A stretch of 18,083 nt of DNA from JALHMQ01 sp037441125 (lineage in GTDB: Bacteria > Pseudomonadota > Gammaproteobacteria > Burkholderiales > Burkholderiaceae_F): the NCBI GenBank assembly GCA_037441125.1, contig JBBIST010000068.1:1-18083 (forward strand). Direction: 5' to 3'. Shown here one piece after another: positions 9,464 through 17,561 of the stretch (position 1 is the first letter of the stretch; each line of letters begins with the position of its first letter). The notes under the pieces were generated by a model. The model saw only the letters and a list, made by a program, of their open reading frames with translations, was not told the DNA's origin and made no database searches. The translations under genes and the position numbers were made by a program.

Positions 9464-10945
9464 TCAGCCGGCCTTCGCCATCAGGTAGTGCGCCAGCAGC
9501 GGCACCGGCCGTCCGGTGGCGCCCTTGGCGGTGCCGGTCTTCCACGCGGTGCCGGCGATGTCGAGGTGCGCCCACGGGTAGTTGCGCGTGAAGCGCGCGA
9601 GGAAACTGGCCGCGACCACCGCGCCCGCCTTGCCCGGTACGCCGATGTTGGCCATGTCGGCGAAGTTGGACTTCAACTGCTCCTGATAGGCCTCGTCCAG
9701 GGGCAGGCGCCAGGCCGGATCGGCGGCGTCGGCGGCGGCCTGAAGCAGGTCGGCGGCGAGCGCTTCGTCGCTGGCAAACAGGCCGGAGTTGACGTCGCCC
9801 AGCGCCACGACGCAGGCGCCGGTCAGGGTGGCGATGTCGATCACCGCCGCCGGCTTGAAGCGCTCGGCGTAGGTCAGCGCGTCGCACAGGATCAGCCGGC
9901 CTTCGGCATCGGTGTTGAGCACCTCGATCGTCTGCCCCGACATCGAGGTGACGATGTCACCGGGTTTGGTCGCTGTGCCCGAGGGCATGTTCTCGCAGGC
10001 GGCGATCACGCCCACCAGGTTCAGCCGCAGCTTCATCTCGGCGGCGGCGCGCAGCGTGCCGAGCACCGCGGCGGCGCCGCACATGTCGAACTTCATCTCG
10101 TCCATGTTCGCGCCGGGCTTGAGCGAGATGCCGCCGGTGTCGAAGGTGATGCCCTTGCCCACGAGCACGGTCGGTGCCGCGTTGCGGGCCGCGCCCTGGT
10201 ACTTGAGAACGATCAGCCGCGGCGGCTGCGCCGAGCCGTTGGTGACCGACAGGAACGAGCCCATGCCGAGCTTCTCGATGCCCTTGCGGTCGTACACCTC
10301 GACCGCGAGTTTGCACTCCTTGCCGAGGTTGCGCGCCTGCTCGCCGAGGTAGGTCGGCGTGCAGACATTGCCGGGCAGGTTGCCAAGCCGCTTCGCGAGT
10401 TCGGTACCGTGGGCGAGCGCCACGCCCTGCTTGAGTGCGGCCTCGGCCGCGGCATCGCGTGCCGGCAGCAGCAGGCACACCGAAGCCGGCAGGTTGGCCA
10501 GTTCGTCCTTCTTGCTCTTCAGCGCGTCGGTGCGAAATGCCGCCTCGCGCGCCGCCACCACCAGCATCCGTGCCAGCCAGGAGGCATCTCGTCCGGCAAC
10601 CGGCCACTCGGCGGCGGCGAGCGCCAGTTCGCGCGTTCCCTGACCGGCGCTGCGTACCGCTTCGCGCACGACCTCGGCATAGGCGCGCTCGTTGAACTTG
10701 TCCGCGGTGCCCAGGCCGATCAGCAGCACGCGCGCGGCGGCCACACCGTCGAGCGCGCGCAGCAGCACCGCGTTGCCGCGCTTGCCGGTGACATCGCCAC
10801 TCTTGAGCGCGGCCTTGATCGCCCCCTTGCTGGCCGCATCCAGCCGGCGCGCCGACGGGCTCAGGGTGCCATCGCTGAAAACCCCGACCGCGAGGCAGTC
10901 GCAGCGGATCGCCTCGGGGGTCGCAACCTTCGTGATAAAGTCCAT
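9464..10945 (-). CDS. pepA: Leucyl aminopeptidase (cytosol aminopeptidase, M17)
   Basis: This 493-residue protein is a full-length M17 peptidase, a hexameric two-metal exopeptidase that removes N-terminal residues (Leu preferred) from peptides in the cytoplasm; in E. coli the homologue also binds DNA. The N-terminal macro-like domain covers about 1-160 and the catalytic domain the remainder. Metal and active-site motifs are VGKGITFDTGGISLKPG, then MDEMKFDMCGAAAVLG and the M17 signature NTDAEGRL at 344-351. The ATG at 10945 is preceded by AGAAGAGG, a good ribosome site at close spacing. The frame stays open far upstream, across lptF, but that part has no family similarity. It is divergent from lptF and leads the pepA-holC-DUF2486 set, the standard order. 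Confidence 0.96.
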   Translation of the reverse strand: MDFITKVATPEAIRCDCLAVGVFSDGTLSPSARRLDAASKGAIKAALKSGDVTGKRGNAVLLRALDGVAAARVLLIGLGTADKFNERAYAEVVREAVRSAGQGTRELALAAAEWPVAGRDASWLARMLVVAAREAAFRTDALKSKKDELANLPASVCLLLPARDAAAEAALKQGVALAHGTELAKRLGNLPGNVCTPTYLGEQARNLGKECKLAVEVYDRKGIEKLGMGSFLSVTNGSAQPPRLIVLKYQGAARNAAPTVLVGKGITFDTGGISLKPGANMDEMKFDMCGAAAVLGTLRAAAEMKLRLNLVGVIAACENMPSGTATKPGDIVTSMSGQTIEVLNTDAEGRLILCDALTYAERFKPAAVIDIATLTGACVVALGDVNSGLFASDEALAADLLQAAADAADPAWRLPLDEAYQEQLKSNFADMANIGVPGKAGAVVAASFLARFTRNYPWAHLDIAGTAWKTGTAKGATGRPVPLLAHYLMAKAG

Positions 10946-11245
10946 CGCCTCTTCTCTGTTGTCTGTTTTGCGCTCAGGCGATCGAGGGCGGCAGTCCGGA
11001 AGGCGCGCGCAGCGCCTCCTGTCTGCGCGGTGTCCCACGACCCGCAACCGCCCCGCCGGGTCCAAGCGAATCCAAGCGCCCTGTCCTGTGAAAAGCGTCG
11101 TTGTGCCGACTCCGGGCTCGGGCCTGCGATCCGGCCGCGCTCGCTTGGTGACGCTCGGGGCCGGCCAGTATAGCGGCGCGACCTCGATCGCCGCGGCGCG
11201 CGCAAGTGGCTGCGCCTGGTCGAACGCGACCTCGGGCCGTTGCGC
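10946..11245. other. Divergent intergenic region, pepA / lptF (300 bp)
   Basis: No gene is evident. It should hold the promoters of the pepA-holC and lptFG transcription units. The best promoter-like sequence is on the plus strand at 11145-11174 (listed separately). On the minus strand the same place reads TATACT (plus-strand 11168-11173), a good -10 but without a matching -35; a pepA transcript from there would have a leader of more than 200 nt. Confidence 0.5.
11145..11174 (+). promoter_or_regulatory. Candidate sigma70 promoter for lptFG
   Basis: TTGGTG (11145-11150), an 18-bp spacer, then TATAGC (11169-11174). The first three bases of the -35 and first four of the -10 match consensus. It is 72 bp before the lptF ATG. 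Only moderate matches, so tentative. Confidence 0.33.
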
Positions 11246-12358
11246 ATGACTCTGTTCCGGCGCGCAATCGTCGCCGAGCTGTCGAGCAACGCCGGCGCGG
11301 TGTTCACCGTCCTGTTCTCGATCCTGTTTTCGGTCGGGCTGGTGCGCATCCTCGGCGAGGCGGCCGGCGGCCGCGTCGACAACCAGGCGGTGTTCTCGCT
11401 GGTGGCGCTGACCGCGCTCACCTGGCTGCCGCCGCTGCTGACGCTGACGCTGTTCATCGCCGTCCTGATCACGCTTACGCGCGCCTTCCGCGATTCGGAA
11501 ATGGTGGTTTGGTTCGCCGCCGGGCGCAGCCTGCTCGACTGGATCCGCCCGGTGCTGCGCTTCGCCGCACCGGTGGTGCTGCTGGTGGCGGTGCTGTCGC
11601 TGGCAGTCACTCCCTGGGCGCAGCGCCAGATCGTCGAGAGCAAGGAGCGCTTCGCGCAGCGCGACGACGTGAGCCGCGTGGCGCCCGGCCGCTTCATCGA
11701 GTCGGCCGCCGCCGATCGCGTGTTCTTCGTCGAGAGCGTCGACCTCGAGGCGGGACTGGTGCGCAACGTCTTCGTCTCGCACCGCAGCCAGGGGCGCGAG
11801 GCGGTGATCGTCGCCGCCGAGGGCGTGATCGAGGTGCGACCGGACGGCGAGCGCTTCGTCGTCCTGTCGCAGGGGCGGCGCTACGAGGGCACGCCGGGGC
11901 AGGCACAGTACCGGCTGGTCGAGTTCGAGCGTTATGCGATCCGCATCGAGCCGCGCGCGGTGGCACCGCTGCAGCAGGTCAAGGCGCGCGCCAAGAGCAC
12001 GCGCGATCTGCTCGAGCAGCGCGCGCCCTACGACCAGGCCGAGCTGATGTGGCGCATCGGCGTGCCGCTGATGGCGCTGCTGCTGACGCTGCTGGCGGTG
12101 CCGCTGGCCTGGACCAACCCGCGCCTGGGGCGGTCGGCGAACCTGCTGGTGGCGGTGGCGGTGTTCTTCTGCTATCTCACCGGCGTGCAACTGATCCAGG
12201 CCTACGTGCAGACGCAGAGGATCGACTTCGGCACGGCGCTGTGGCTGCCGCACGCGCTGGTGGCGGCGGCGATCGTGCTGCTGTTCGTGCGCCGCGTCTA
12301 CCTGCAGCGCTGGCTGCCGCGCTGGCCGGCCGCGGCGGCCGGCGCGAAGGCGGCATGA
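11246..12358 (+). CDS. lptF: LPS export ABC transporter permease LptF
   Basis: This 370-residue protein is one of the two inner-membrane permeases of the LptB2FG transporter, which extracts lipopolysaccharide from the inner membrane and hands it to LptC. It has the family layout: three N-terminal membrane segments (about 15-37, 48-80 and 100-122), a periplasmic beta-jellyroll domain (about 125-260) and three C-terminal segments (about 272-290, 300-320 and 332-352). Recognisable parts are the start MTLFRRAIVAEL, the early cytoplasmic-loop region TRAFRDSEMVVWFAAG (coupling helix to LptB), and PYDQAELMWRIGVPLMAL before the fourth segment. I took the ATG at 11246 rather than the TTG two codons earlier because it gives the typical N-terminus. 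Its TGA overlaps the lptG ATG by ATGA, so the two are translationally coupled. Confidence 0.95.
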   Translation: MTLFRRAIVAELSSNAGAVFTVLFSILFSVGLVRILGEAAGGRVDNQAVFSLVALTALTWLPPLLTLTLFIAVLITLTRAFRDSEMVVWFAAGRSLLDWIRPVLRFAAPVVLLVAVLSLAVTPWAQRQIVESKERFAQRDDVSRVAPGRFIESAAADRVFFVESVDLEAGLVRNVFVSHRSQGREAVIVAAEGVIEVRPDGERFVVLSQGRRYEGTPGQAQYRLVEFERYAIRIEPRAVAPLQQVKARAKSTRDLLEQRAPYDQAELMWRIGVPLMALLLTLLAVPLAWTNPRLGRSANLLVAVAVFFCYLTGVQLIQAYVQTQRIDFGTALWLPHALVAAAIVLLFVRRVYLQRWLPRWPAAAAGAKAA

Positions 12359-13500
12359 ACACGCTGCGCCGCTATCTCGCGCGCGAGGTCGCCCTGGCGA
12401 CCGGCTTCGTGCTGCTGGCGCTGCTGGCGATCTTCGCTTTCTTCGAGATCGTGGCGCAGTTGGACGACGTCGGCCGCGACGGCTACACGCTGGGCACGGC
12501 GCTCACCTTCGTCGCCCTGTCGCAGCCCTCGCGCATCTACGAGCTGATGCCGATCGCGGCGCTGATCGGCACCATCTACGCGCTCGCCAAGCTCGCCTCG
12601 TCGAGCGAGTTCACGATCATGCGCGTCTCCGGCATGAGCACGCGCCGGCTGGCGCTGTGGGTCGGACGCGTCGGCATCGTCCTCGTGGCGGCCACCTACC
12701 TGATGGGCGAGGTGGTGGCGCCGCCGCTGGAGCGGCTGGCGCGCCAGGTGCGCATCGAGGCCGCCAACGCCGGCATCGCCACCGAACTGCGCTCGGGCGC
12801 CTGGGCGCGCGACGTCGTTCGCGACCAGGCCGGCAACGTCGAGCGGCTGCGCTTCGTCAACGTGCGCGTGGTGCGGCCGGATGCGACCACCGCGCTGTGG
12901 CGCGTGTTCGAGTTCGACCCGTCGTTCCGCCTGCGTTCGATCTCGACCGCCGCCACCGGCGACTTCCTGGCGCCGGGTGACGCCACGCCCGGGGCGTGGC
13001 TGCTCGGCGACGTGGTCGAGACGAGCGTGCCGGCGCTCGCCGCCGGCGACGTGCAGCCCGGCGACGGCACGCGCATCGTGCGCGAAGAGCAGCGGCGCTG
13101 GGAGTCGGAGCTCACGCCGGCGATCTTCGGCGTCCTGCTGGTCGAGCCCGAGCGCATGTCGCTCGTGGCCCTGGCGCAGTACGTCCAGCATCTGCGCGAC
13201 AACCGCCAGCGCAGCGATCGCTACGAGATCGCGTTCTGGAACAAGGTCTTCTACCCGCTGGCGATCCTGGTGATGATGGTGCTGGCGTTGCCTTTCGCCT
13301 ACCTGCATGTGCGCGAGGGCAGCGTCAGCCTGAAGATCTTCAGCGGCGTGATGATCGGCGTCGCCTTTTACATGCTGAACAAGCTGTTCGCGCACCTGGG
13401 GCTGCTCGGCACCTGGCCGCCGATCATGGTGGCGGCGCTGCCGAGCCTGGTGGTCCTGGCGGCGGCGCTGGCGACGCTGTACTGGATCGAGCGCCGCTGA
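12355..13500 (+). CDS. lptG: LPS export ABC transporter permease LptG
   Basis: This 381-residue protein is the second permease of LptB2FG, partner of LptF. It has the same six-segment plan with a large periplasmic jellyroll. Motifs include MNTLRRYLAREV at the start, FFEIVAQLDDVG in the first periplasmic loop, YELMPIAALIGTIYALAKLASSSE (membrane segment then cytoplasmic coupling-helix region), TIMRVSGMSTRRL, and RYEIAFWNKVFYPLAILVMM before the C-terminal segments. The start overlaps the lptF stop (ATGA at 12355-12358). It ends 12 bp from the convergent TerC gene, with no room for a conventional terminator hairpin in between. Confidence 0.95.
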   Translation: MNTLRRYLAREVALATGFVLLALLAIFAFFEIVAQLDDVGRDGYTLGTALTFVALSQPSRIYELMPIAALIGTIYALAKLASSSEFTIMRVSGMSTRRLALWVGRVGIVLVAATYLMGEVVAPPLERLARQVRIEAANAGIATELRSGAWARDVVRDQAGNVERLRFVNVRVVRPDATTALWRVFEFDPSFRLRSISTAATGDFLAPGDATPGAWLLGDVVETSVPALAAGDVQPGDGTRIVREEQRRWESELTPAIFGVLLVEPERMSLVALAQYVQHLRDNRQRSDRYEIAFWNKVFYPLAILVMMVLALPFAYLHVREGSVSLKIFSGVMIGVAFYMLNKLFAHLGLLGTWPPIMVAALPSLVVLAAALATLYWIERR

Positions 13501-13512
13501 GGCGCGCGCCGC

Positions 13513-14520
13513 TCAGGGCCTGGACCGGTCTTCGCCCGGCAGCGCCAGCGCGCCGTCGTCGTCGCGCCGCGCCGGGATGCGCAGGCTGAGCAACATGGTC
13601 GAGGCCAGCACCACCACCGTGAACGACAGCGCCCAGCCGACCGGGATCTTGTAGACGTCGATCAGCAGCATCTTGCCGCCGATGAACACGAGCACGATCG
13701 CCAGCCCGTAGGACAGCAGGTGGAAGCGGTCGTGCATGCTGGCGAGCAGGAAGTACATCGCCCGCAGGCCGAGGATCGCGAACACGTTCGAGGTGAGCAC
13801 GATGAACGGGTCGCGCGTGATGGCGAAGATCGCCGGGATCGAGTCGACCGCGAACACCACGTCGACGATGCCGATCAGGGCGATCACCACCAGCAGCGGC
13901 GTCGCCATGCGCACGCCGTTGTGGACGGTGAAGAAGCGCTCGCCGTCGTAGTGCGGCGTGATCCGGATCCGGCGCCGGATCCACTTCAGCGCCGGGTTGT
14001 CCTCGAGGTTCGGCTCCTGTCCCGCCGCCCACCACATCTTGATGCCGGTGAACACGAGAAAGGCGCCGAACAGGTACAGGATCCAGTGGAACTGGGCGAT
14101 CAGCCAGGCACCGACCAGGATCATGATCGCGCGCAGCACGAGCGCGCCCAGGATGCCGATCATCAGCACCCGCTTCTGGTACTCGGCCGGCACGGCGAAG
14201 TAGGTGAACACCATCAGGAACACGAAGATGTTGTCGACCGCGAGCGCCTTCTCCACCAGATAGCCGGTCACGAACTCGAGCGCCTTGGTGTTGGCCAGCG
14301 CCCGTGCCGCGGCGTCGTCGCCGCTGCCGCCCAGGTGCCACCACAGCCCGGCGACGAACACGAACGACGTTGCGACCCAGATCAGCGACCAGATCGCCGC
14401 CTCGGTCATCGAGACCCGGTGCGCGCCCTGCTTGCTCATCGCGAAGAAGTCGATCGCCAATGCGACCAGAACGAAACCGGCAAACAGCAACCACATCAGT
14501 GGCGTGCCGACAGACACCAT
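13513..14520 (-). CDS. TerC/Alx family membrane protein, probable metal exporter
   Basis: This 335-residue protein has about eight or nine hydrophobic segments and the TerC family acidic motifs inside them: EKALAVDNIFVF (from residue 90) and DVVFAVDSIPAIFAI (from 220). Conserved Asp and Glu of this kind are thought to bind cations in the LysE-like superfamily. The relatives best understood are E. coli Alx and Bacillus MeeF/MeeY, linked to manganese export; the classical TerC belongs to tellurite resistance operons, which are absent here. A hydrophilic loop (about 165-205, WAAGQEPNLEDNPALKWIRRRI) and the length match the Alx group. The ATG at 14520 has AAAGG about 10 bases upstream. A long leader with a good promoter precedes it, which suggests RNA-level control as known for alx. 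Confidence 0.9.
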   Translation of the reverse strand: MVSVGTPLMWLLFAGFVLVALAIDFFAMSKQGAHRVSMTEAAIWSLIWVATSFVFVAGLWWHLGGSGDDAAARALANTKALEFVTGYLVEKALAVDNIFVFLMVFTYFAVPAEYQKRVLMIGILGALVLRAIMILVGAWLIAQFHWILYLFGAFLVFTGIKMWWAAGQEPNLEDNPALKWIRRRIRITPHYDGERFFTVHNGVRMATPLLVVIALIGIVDVVFAVDSIPAIFAITRDPFIVLTSNVFAILGLRAMYFLLASMHDRFHLLSYGLAIVLVFIGGKMLLIDVYKIPVGWALSFTVVVLASTMLLSLRIPARRDDDGALALPGEDRSRP

Positions 14521-14719
14521 CGTCGCGAGCCTTTACAGAGCCAGTGGGGTGCGGCCGCGGGAGGGTCGGGCGGGAGTCGATCGCGCCGGCGAGAGCGAGA
14601 AGCTGCGCGCCAAGGCGCTCTGGCGTGGCCGCAGCGGCGATCGAACTTCGTTTCTTGCGGCAGACCTTGTCAGCGGCGCGGCAAAGACACGCTCGCTGCG
14701 GCTGCTCTCCCTTGGGGTC
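14521..14719 (-). promoter_or_regulatory. Long structured leader of the TerC/Alx gene, possible riboswitch
   Basis: A transcript from the promoter at 14726-14755 would have about 200 untranslated bases. Read on the minus strand it begins with CCAAGG (14715-14710), then GGGAGAGCAGC (14711-14701), then GCCGCAGCG (14702-14694), which is perfectly complementary to CGCTGCGGC at 14636-14628. CCTTGG at 14615-14610 could close the outer stem. The yybP-ykoY manganese riboswitch, common ahead of TerC/Alx genes, has a similar outer stem followed by GGGGAGUAGC. Here that box is imperfect and I could not find the second conserved loop (CAUACUC-like), so the assignment is uncertain and the leader may be a divergent or unrelated element. 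Confidence 0.3.
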
Positions 14720-14725
14720 GCGTCG

Positions 14726-14755
14726 ATTAGATCAGCCGGCTCGAGGCGCTGTCAA
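14726..14755 (-). promoter_or_regulatory. Sigma70 promoter of the TerC/Alx gene
   Basis: On the minus strand: TTGACA (14755-14750), 18-bp spacer, TCTAAT (14731-14726). The -35 is a perfect consensus match and the -10 matches at five of six positions, the best promoter I see in the window. The start point would be near 14719, giving a leader of about 200 nt. Confidence 0.7.
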
Positions 14756-14843
14756 CGCGGGTGCGCGATCGTTCACAATCGCGGCGCCGATGCGGGGGGT
14801 TGGCGCCGGCGCACACACAACAACACTCAAGAGGGCGATACCC
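14756..14843. other. Upstream region of the KAS III-like gene
   Basis: Together with the leader and promoter to its left this makes a 323-bp gap between the divergent genes. On the plus strand CACAAT (14774-14779) could serve as a weak -10, but no good -35 is placed for it. AAGAGGG at 14829-14835 is the ribosome site for the following gene. Confidence 0.35.
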
Positions 14844-15995
14844 ATGAGATTCGCGGCGATCACCGGCTGGGGCAAGTGCATGCCGCCGGCGGTCCTCAGC
14901 AATGCGGACCTGTCCACCTTCCTCGACACCGACAACGACTGGATCGTCAGCCGCACCGGTATGCACGAGAGGCGCGTGTCGCACGTGCCGGCCACCGAGA
15001 TGGCGACCGTGGCGGCGGCGCGCGCGCTGGCCTGCGCCGGACTCGAGGCGGCCGAGGTCGACCTGATCGTCTACGGCAGTTGCAGCAACGACGAGCAGGT
15101 GCCGAACTCGGCCTCGGGCGTGCAGGTGCGGCTGGGTGCGCACAACGCCGCCGCAATGGACCTGAACACCGCCTGCACCAGTTTCCTGTACGGGCTGTCG
15201 TCGGCGGCGGCGATGATCCGCACCGGCGCCGTGCGCAACGCGGTGGTGATCGGCGTCGAGCTGATCTCGCCCTACATGGACTGGAGCAACCGCGGTGTGG
15301 CGGTGCTGTTCGGCGACGGCTGCGCCGCGGTGGTGCTGCAGGCGACCGACGAGCCGATCGGCCTGCTCGGCGAGAAGCTCGGCTGCTACGCCGACGCGCG
15401 CCAGGCGCTGCGCGTGCGCGGCATGGGCTGCGCCTACGCCAACCGCGGCGTGTCGCTCGGCGACACGCAGTGGGACTTCGACGGCCAGGAGATCTTCAAG
15501 CGCGCCGTGCACGGCATGGGCCACGCCAGCGAGGAGGCGCTAAGGCGCTGCGGCGTGGCGCCGGCGGACATCGACCTGGTGGTGCCGCACCAGGCCAACT
15601 TGCGCATCATCGAGGCGGTGGTCAAGCGCGCCGGCATTGCCATGGACAAGGTGATGCTGACCGTGCAGCGCTACGGCAACATGAGCGCGGCCACGGTGCC
15701 GGTGGCGCTGGTCGAGGCGCTGGAGTCGGGGCGGGTCAAGCCCGGCGCGCTGCTGCTGATGCCGGCCTTCGGCGCCGGGCTGACGCTGTGTGCGCACGTC
15801 GTGCGCTGGGGCGATCGCGTGACGCCGATCGCCACCACGGACGTCGACCTGCCGCCGTGCACGCAGTCAGCGCTCGAGATGGTCAACCAGATCCGTGCGA
15901 TCAAGGCGCAGGCGGCGAGCCGCTCGGGTGCGGCGCTGATGGCGCCGAAGCTGGCCGAGACGCTCGGGCTGGTGGGCGCTGTCGCGCACGCCTGA
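14844..15995 (+). CDS. Beta-ketoacyl-ACP synthase III family enzyme (FabH-like)
   Basis: This 383-residue thiolase-fold condensing enzyme has the KAS III catalytic triad: Cys111 in LNTACTSFLYG, His249 in VVPHQANLRIIEA and Asn279 in YGNMSAATVPVAL. The family start (ITGWGKCMPPAVLSNADL, then NDWIVSRTGMHERR) and the loop VAVLFGDGCAAVVL are also present. KAS III enzymes condense an acyl-CoA primer with malonyl-ACP to begin fatty acid synthesis. This one is some 50-60 residues longer than the usual FabH because of a C-terminal extension after about residue 325, and it is not in a fab cluster. It may therefore be a second KAS III of the kind that uses medium-chain acyl-CoA (as described for Pseudomonas PA3286), or one used in a secondary pathway. 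The start has AAGAGGG at 8-base spacing. The following 147 bp to the kinase gene show nothing notable. Confidence 0.87.
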   Translation: MRFAAITGWGKCMPPAVLSNADLSTFLDTDNDWIVSRTGMHERRVSHVPATEMATVAAARALACAGLEAAEVDLIVYGSCSNDEQVPNSASGVQVRLGAHNAAAMDLNTACTSFLYGLSSAAAMIRTGAVRNAVVIGVELISPYMDWSNRGVAVLFGDGCAAVVLQATDEPIGLLGEKLGCYADARQALRVRGMGCAYANRGVSLGDTQWDFDGQEIFKRAVHGMGHASEEALRRCGVAPADIDLVVPHQANLRIIEAVVKRAGIAMDKVMLTVQRYGNMSAATVPVALVEALESGRVKPGALLLMPAFGAGLTLCAHVVRWGDRVTPIATTDVDLPPCTQSALEMVNQIRAIKAQAASRSGAALMAPKLAETLGLVGAVAHA

Positions 15996-16142
15996 AGCGA
16001 CGGGTCCGACAAGTCATCCTTCGAGGCCTGACCGTGCCAGAGCGCACGGCCAGGAGCAGCGGACGAGGCGGCGCCGCGGCGGGCGCATGCGGCTTTGGCC
16101 GTGCAGTGTCCGCCGCCGCCCGGGGTGCTACCTTCGCCGGCG

Positions 16143-17417
16143 ATGAACGATCCACGCGCCCTCCTGCGCCGCCTGTTCGACGCCGCGATCGCGACCGCGC
16201 AGCCGGCCCACTGCCTGCCGCCGCACCTGCCCGACCCGCGCGCGATCCGCGGCCGGCTGCTGGTGATCGGTGCCGGCAAGGCTTCGGCCGAGATGGCGCT
16301 GGCGGTGGAGAACGCCTGGGCGGACTCGGCCGCGCGGCTCGGCGGGCTGGTGGTCACGCGTTACGGCCATGGTGCGCCGTGCCGGCAGATCGAGATCGTC
16401 GAGGCCGCGCATCCGGTGCCCGATGCCGCGGGGCTGGCCGCCGCGCGGCGGCTGCTGCAACTCGTCTCGGGCCTGAGCGCCGATGACTTCGTCCTGTGCC
16501 TGATCTCCGGCGGCGGCTCGGCGCTGCTGCCGCTGCCGCTGCCGGGCCTCGCGCTCGACGACCTGCAGGCGCTAAACCGCGCGCTGCTGAAGTCAGGTGC
16601 CACGATCAACGAGATGAATTGCGTGCGCCGGCATCTGTCGGCGATCCAGGGTGGGCGGCTCGCCGCCGCCTGCCACCCGGCGCGCCTGCTGACGCTGGCG
16701 ATCTCCGACGTGCCGGGCGACGACCCGATCAACATCGCCTCCGGCCCCACGGTGGCCGACCCGACCACCTGCGCCGATGCGCTGGCACTGGCGCGCCGCT
16801 ATGGCATCGAGCTCGCGCCGCCGGTGATCGAGGTGCTGGAAAGCGGCCGCGGCGAAAGCGTCAAGCCCGGCGATCCGCGTCTGGCGCGCGCCGCGTTCGA
16901 GCTCGTCGCCACGCCCTACCGCTCGCTCGCGGCGGCGGCCGCGGTAGCGCGCGCCGCCGGAGTGGCGCCGATGATCCTCGGCGACGCCATCGAGGGCGAG
17001 GCCAGAGACGTCGGCAAGGTGCTGGCCGGCATCGCGCGCAGCGTGGCTACGCGCGGCCAGCCGCTGGCCGCGCCCTGCGTGCTGCTCTCGGGCGGCGAGA
17101 CCACGGTGACCGTGCGCGGCGGCGGCCGCGGCGGCCGCAACGTGGAATTCGCACTTTCGCTCGCACTCGGCCTCGACGGCCTGCCGAACGTCTGGGCGCT
17201 GGCCGGCGACACCGACGGCGTCGACGGCGCCGAGGAAGTGGCCGGAGCGATCGTTGCCCCCGACACGCTGGCGCGCGCGTGGCGTGCGGGCATGCGCCCC
17301 GCCGACAGCCTGGCGAACAACGACGGCCACGGTTTCTTCGCAGCGCTGGGCGACCAGGTGATCACCGGTCCGACACGCACCAACGTCAACGACTTGCGCG
17401 CGATCTTGATCGCCTAG
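16143..17417 (+). CDS. ttuD: Glycerate 2-kinase, type II (MOFRL family; TtuD-like)
   Basis: This 424-residue protein is a full-length member of the family named both glycerate 2-kinase and hydroxypyruvate reductase (TtuD/GckA), with the N-terminal DUF4147 and C-terminal MOFRL domains. Motifs: VIGAGKASAEMA with Lys46 in the position of the catalytic lysine known from Thermotoga glycerate kinase; SGGGSALLP at 122-130; SDVPGDD at 188-194; GGGRGGRNVEFAL from 326 with the conserved Arg; and GDTDGVDG at 355-362. It phosphorylates D-glycerate to 2-phosphoglycerate, feeding glyoxylate, tartrate or serine-cycle carbon into glycolysis. The old reductase name comes from early genetics and is not supported by the fold. 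The ATG at 16143 lacks a strong ribosome site but matches the family start. It is convergent with imuB. Confidence 0.9.
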   Translation: MNDPRALLRRLFDAAIATAQPAHCLPPHLPDPRAIRGRLLVIGAGKASAEMALAVENAWADSAARLGGLVVTRYGHGAPCRQIEIVEAAHPVPDAAGLAAARRLLQLVSGLSADDFVLCLISGGGSALLPLPLPGLALDDLQALNRALLKSGATINEMNCVRRHLSAIQGGRLAAACHPARLLTLAISDVPGDDPINIASGPTVADPTTCADALALARRYGIELAPPVIEVLESGRGESVKPGDPRLARAAFELVATPYRSLAAAAAVARAAGVAPMILGDAIEGEARDVGKVLAGIARSVATRGQPLAAPCVLLSGGETTVTVRGGGRGGRNVEFALSLALGLDGLPNVWALAGDTDGVDGAEEVAGAIVAPDTLARAWRAGMRPADSLANNDGHGFFAALGDQVITGPTRTNVNDLRAILIA

Positions 17418-17516
17418 CCGGCGCGTGGCGGCGCGGCGATCGTCGGCGCGGATCGAGCGCGCGGCCGCGATCGTTCGCTCGGGGAGACGACGCTGTCGGC
17501 TCGTTCGTGCGACGGC

Positions 17517-17535
17517 GCAGGACCTTCGATCCTGC
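17517..17535. terminator. Small hairpin between convergent genes, weak terminator candidate
   Basis: GCAGGA and TCCTGC form a 6-bp stem with a 7-base loop in the 144-bp gap between the kinase and imuB stops. There is no T-tract. Otherwise this gap shows nothing. Confidence 0.2.
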
Positions 17536-17561
17536 CACCGGCGCCGGCCCATCGGTGCGCT

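Noticed and set aside
10946..12253. 436-codon N-terminal extension of the pepA frame
   Set aside because: The part upstream of 10945 runs antisense to lptF, is His/Arg/Gln-rich without M17 similarity, and the ATG at 10945 has a proper ribosome site.
14285..16486. Plus-strand open frames spanning antisense TerC sequence, the KAS III gene and the kinase gene start
   Set aside because: They would fuse unrelated regions; only the KAS III-coding frame from 14844 shows conserved motifs, and the TerC part is clearly coded on the minus strand.
17418..17561. Short open frames in the kinase-imuB gap
   Set aside because: They are Arg-rich, lack ribosome sites and overlap the imuB end antisense.
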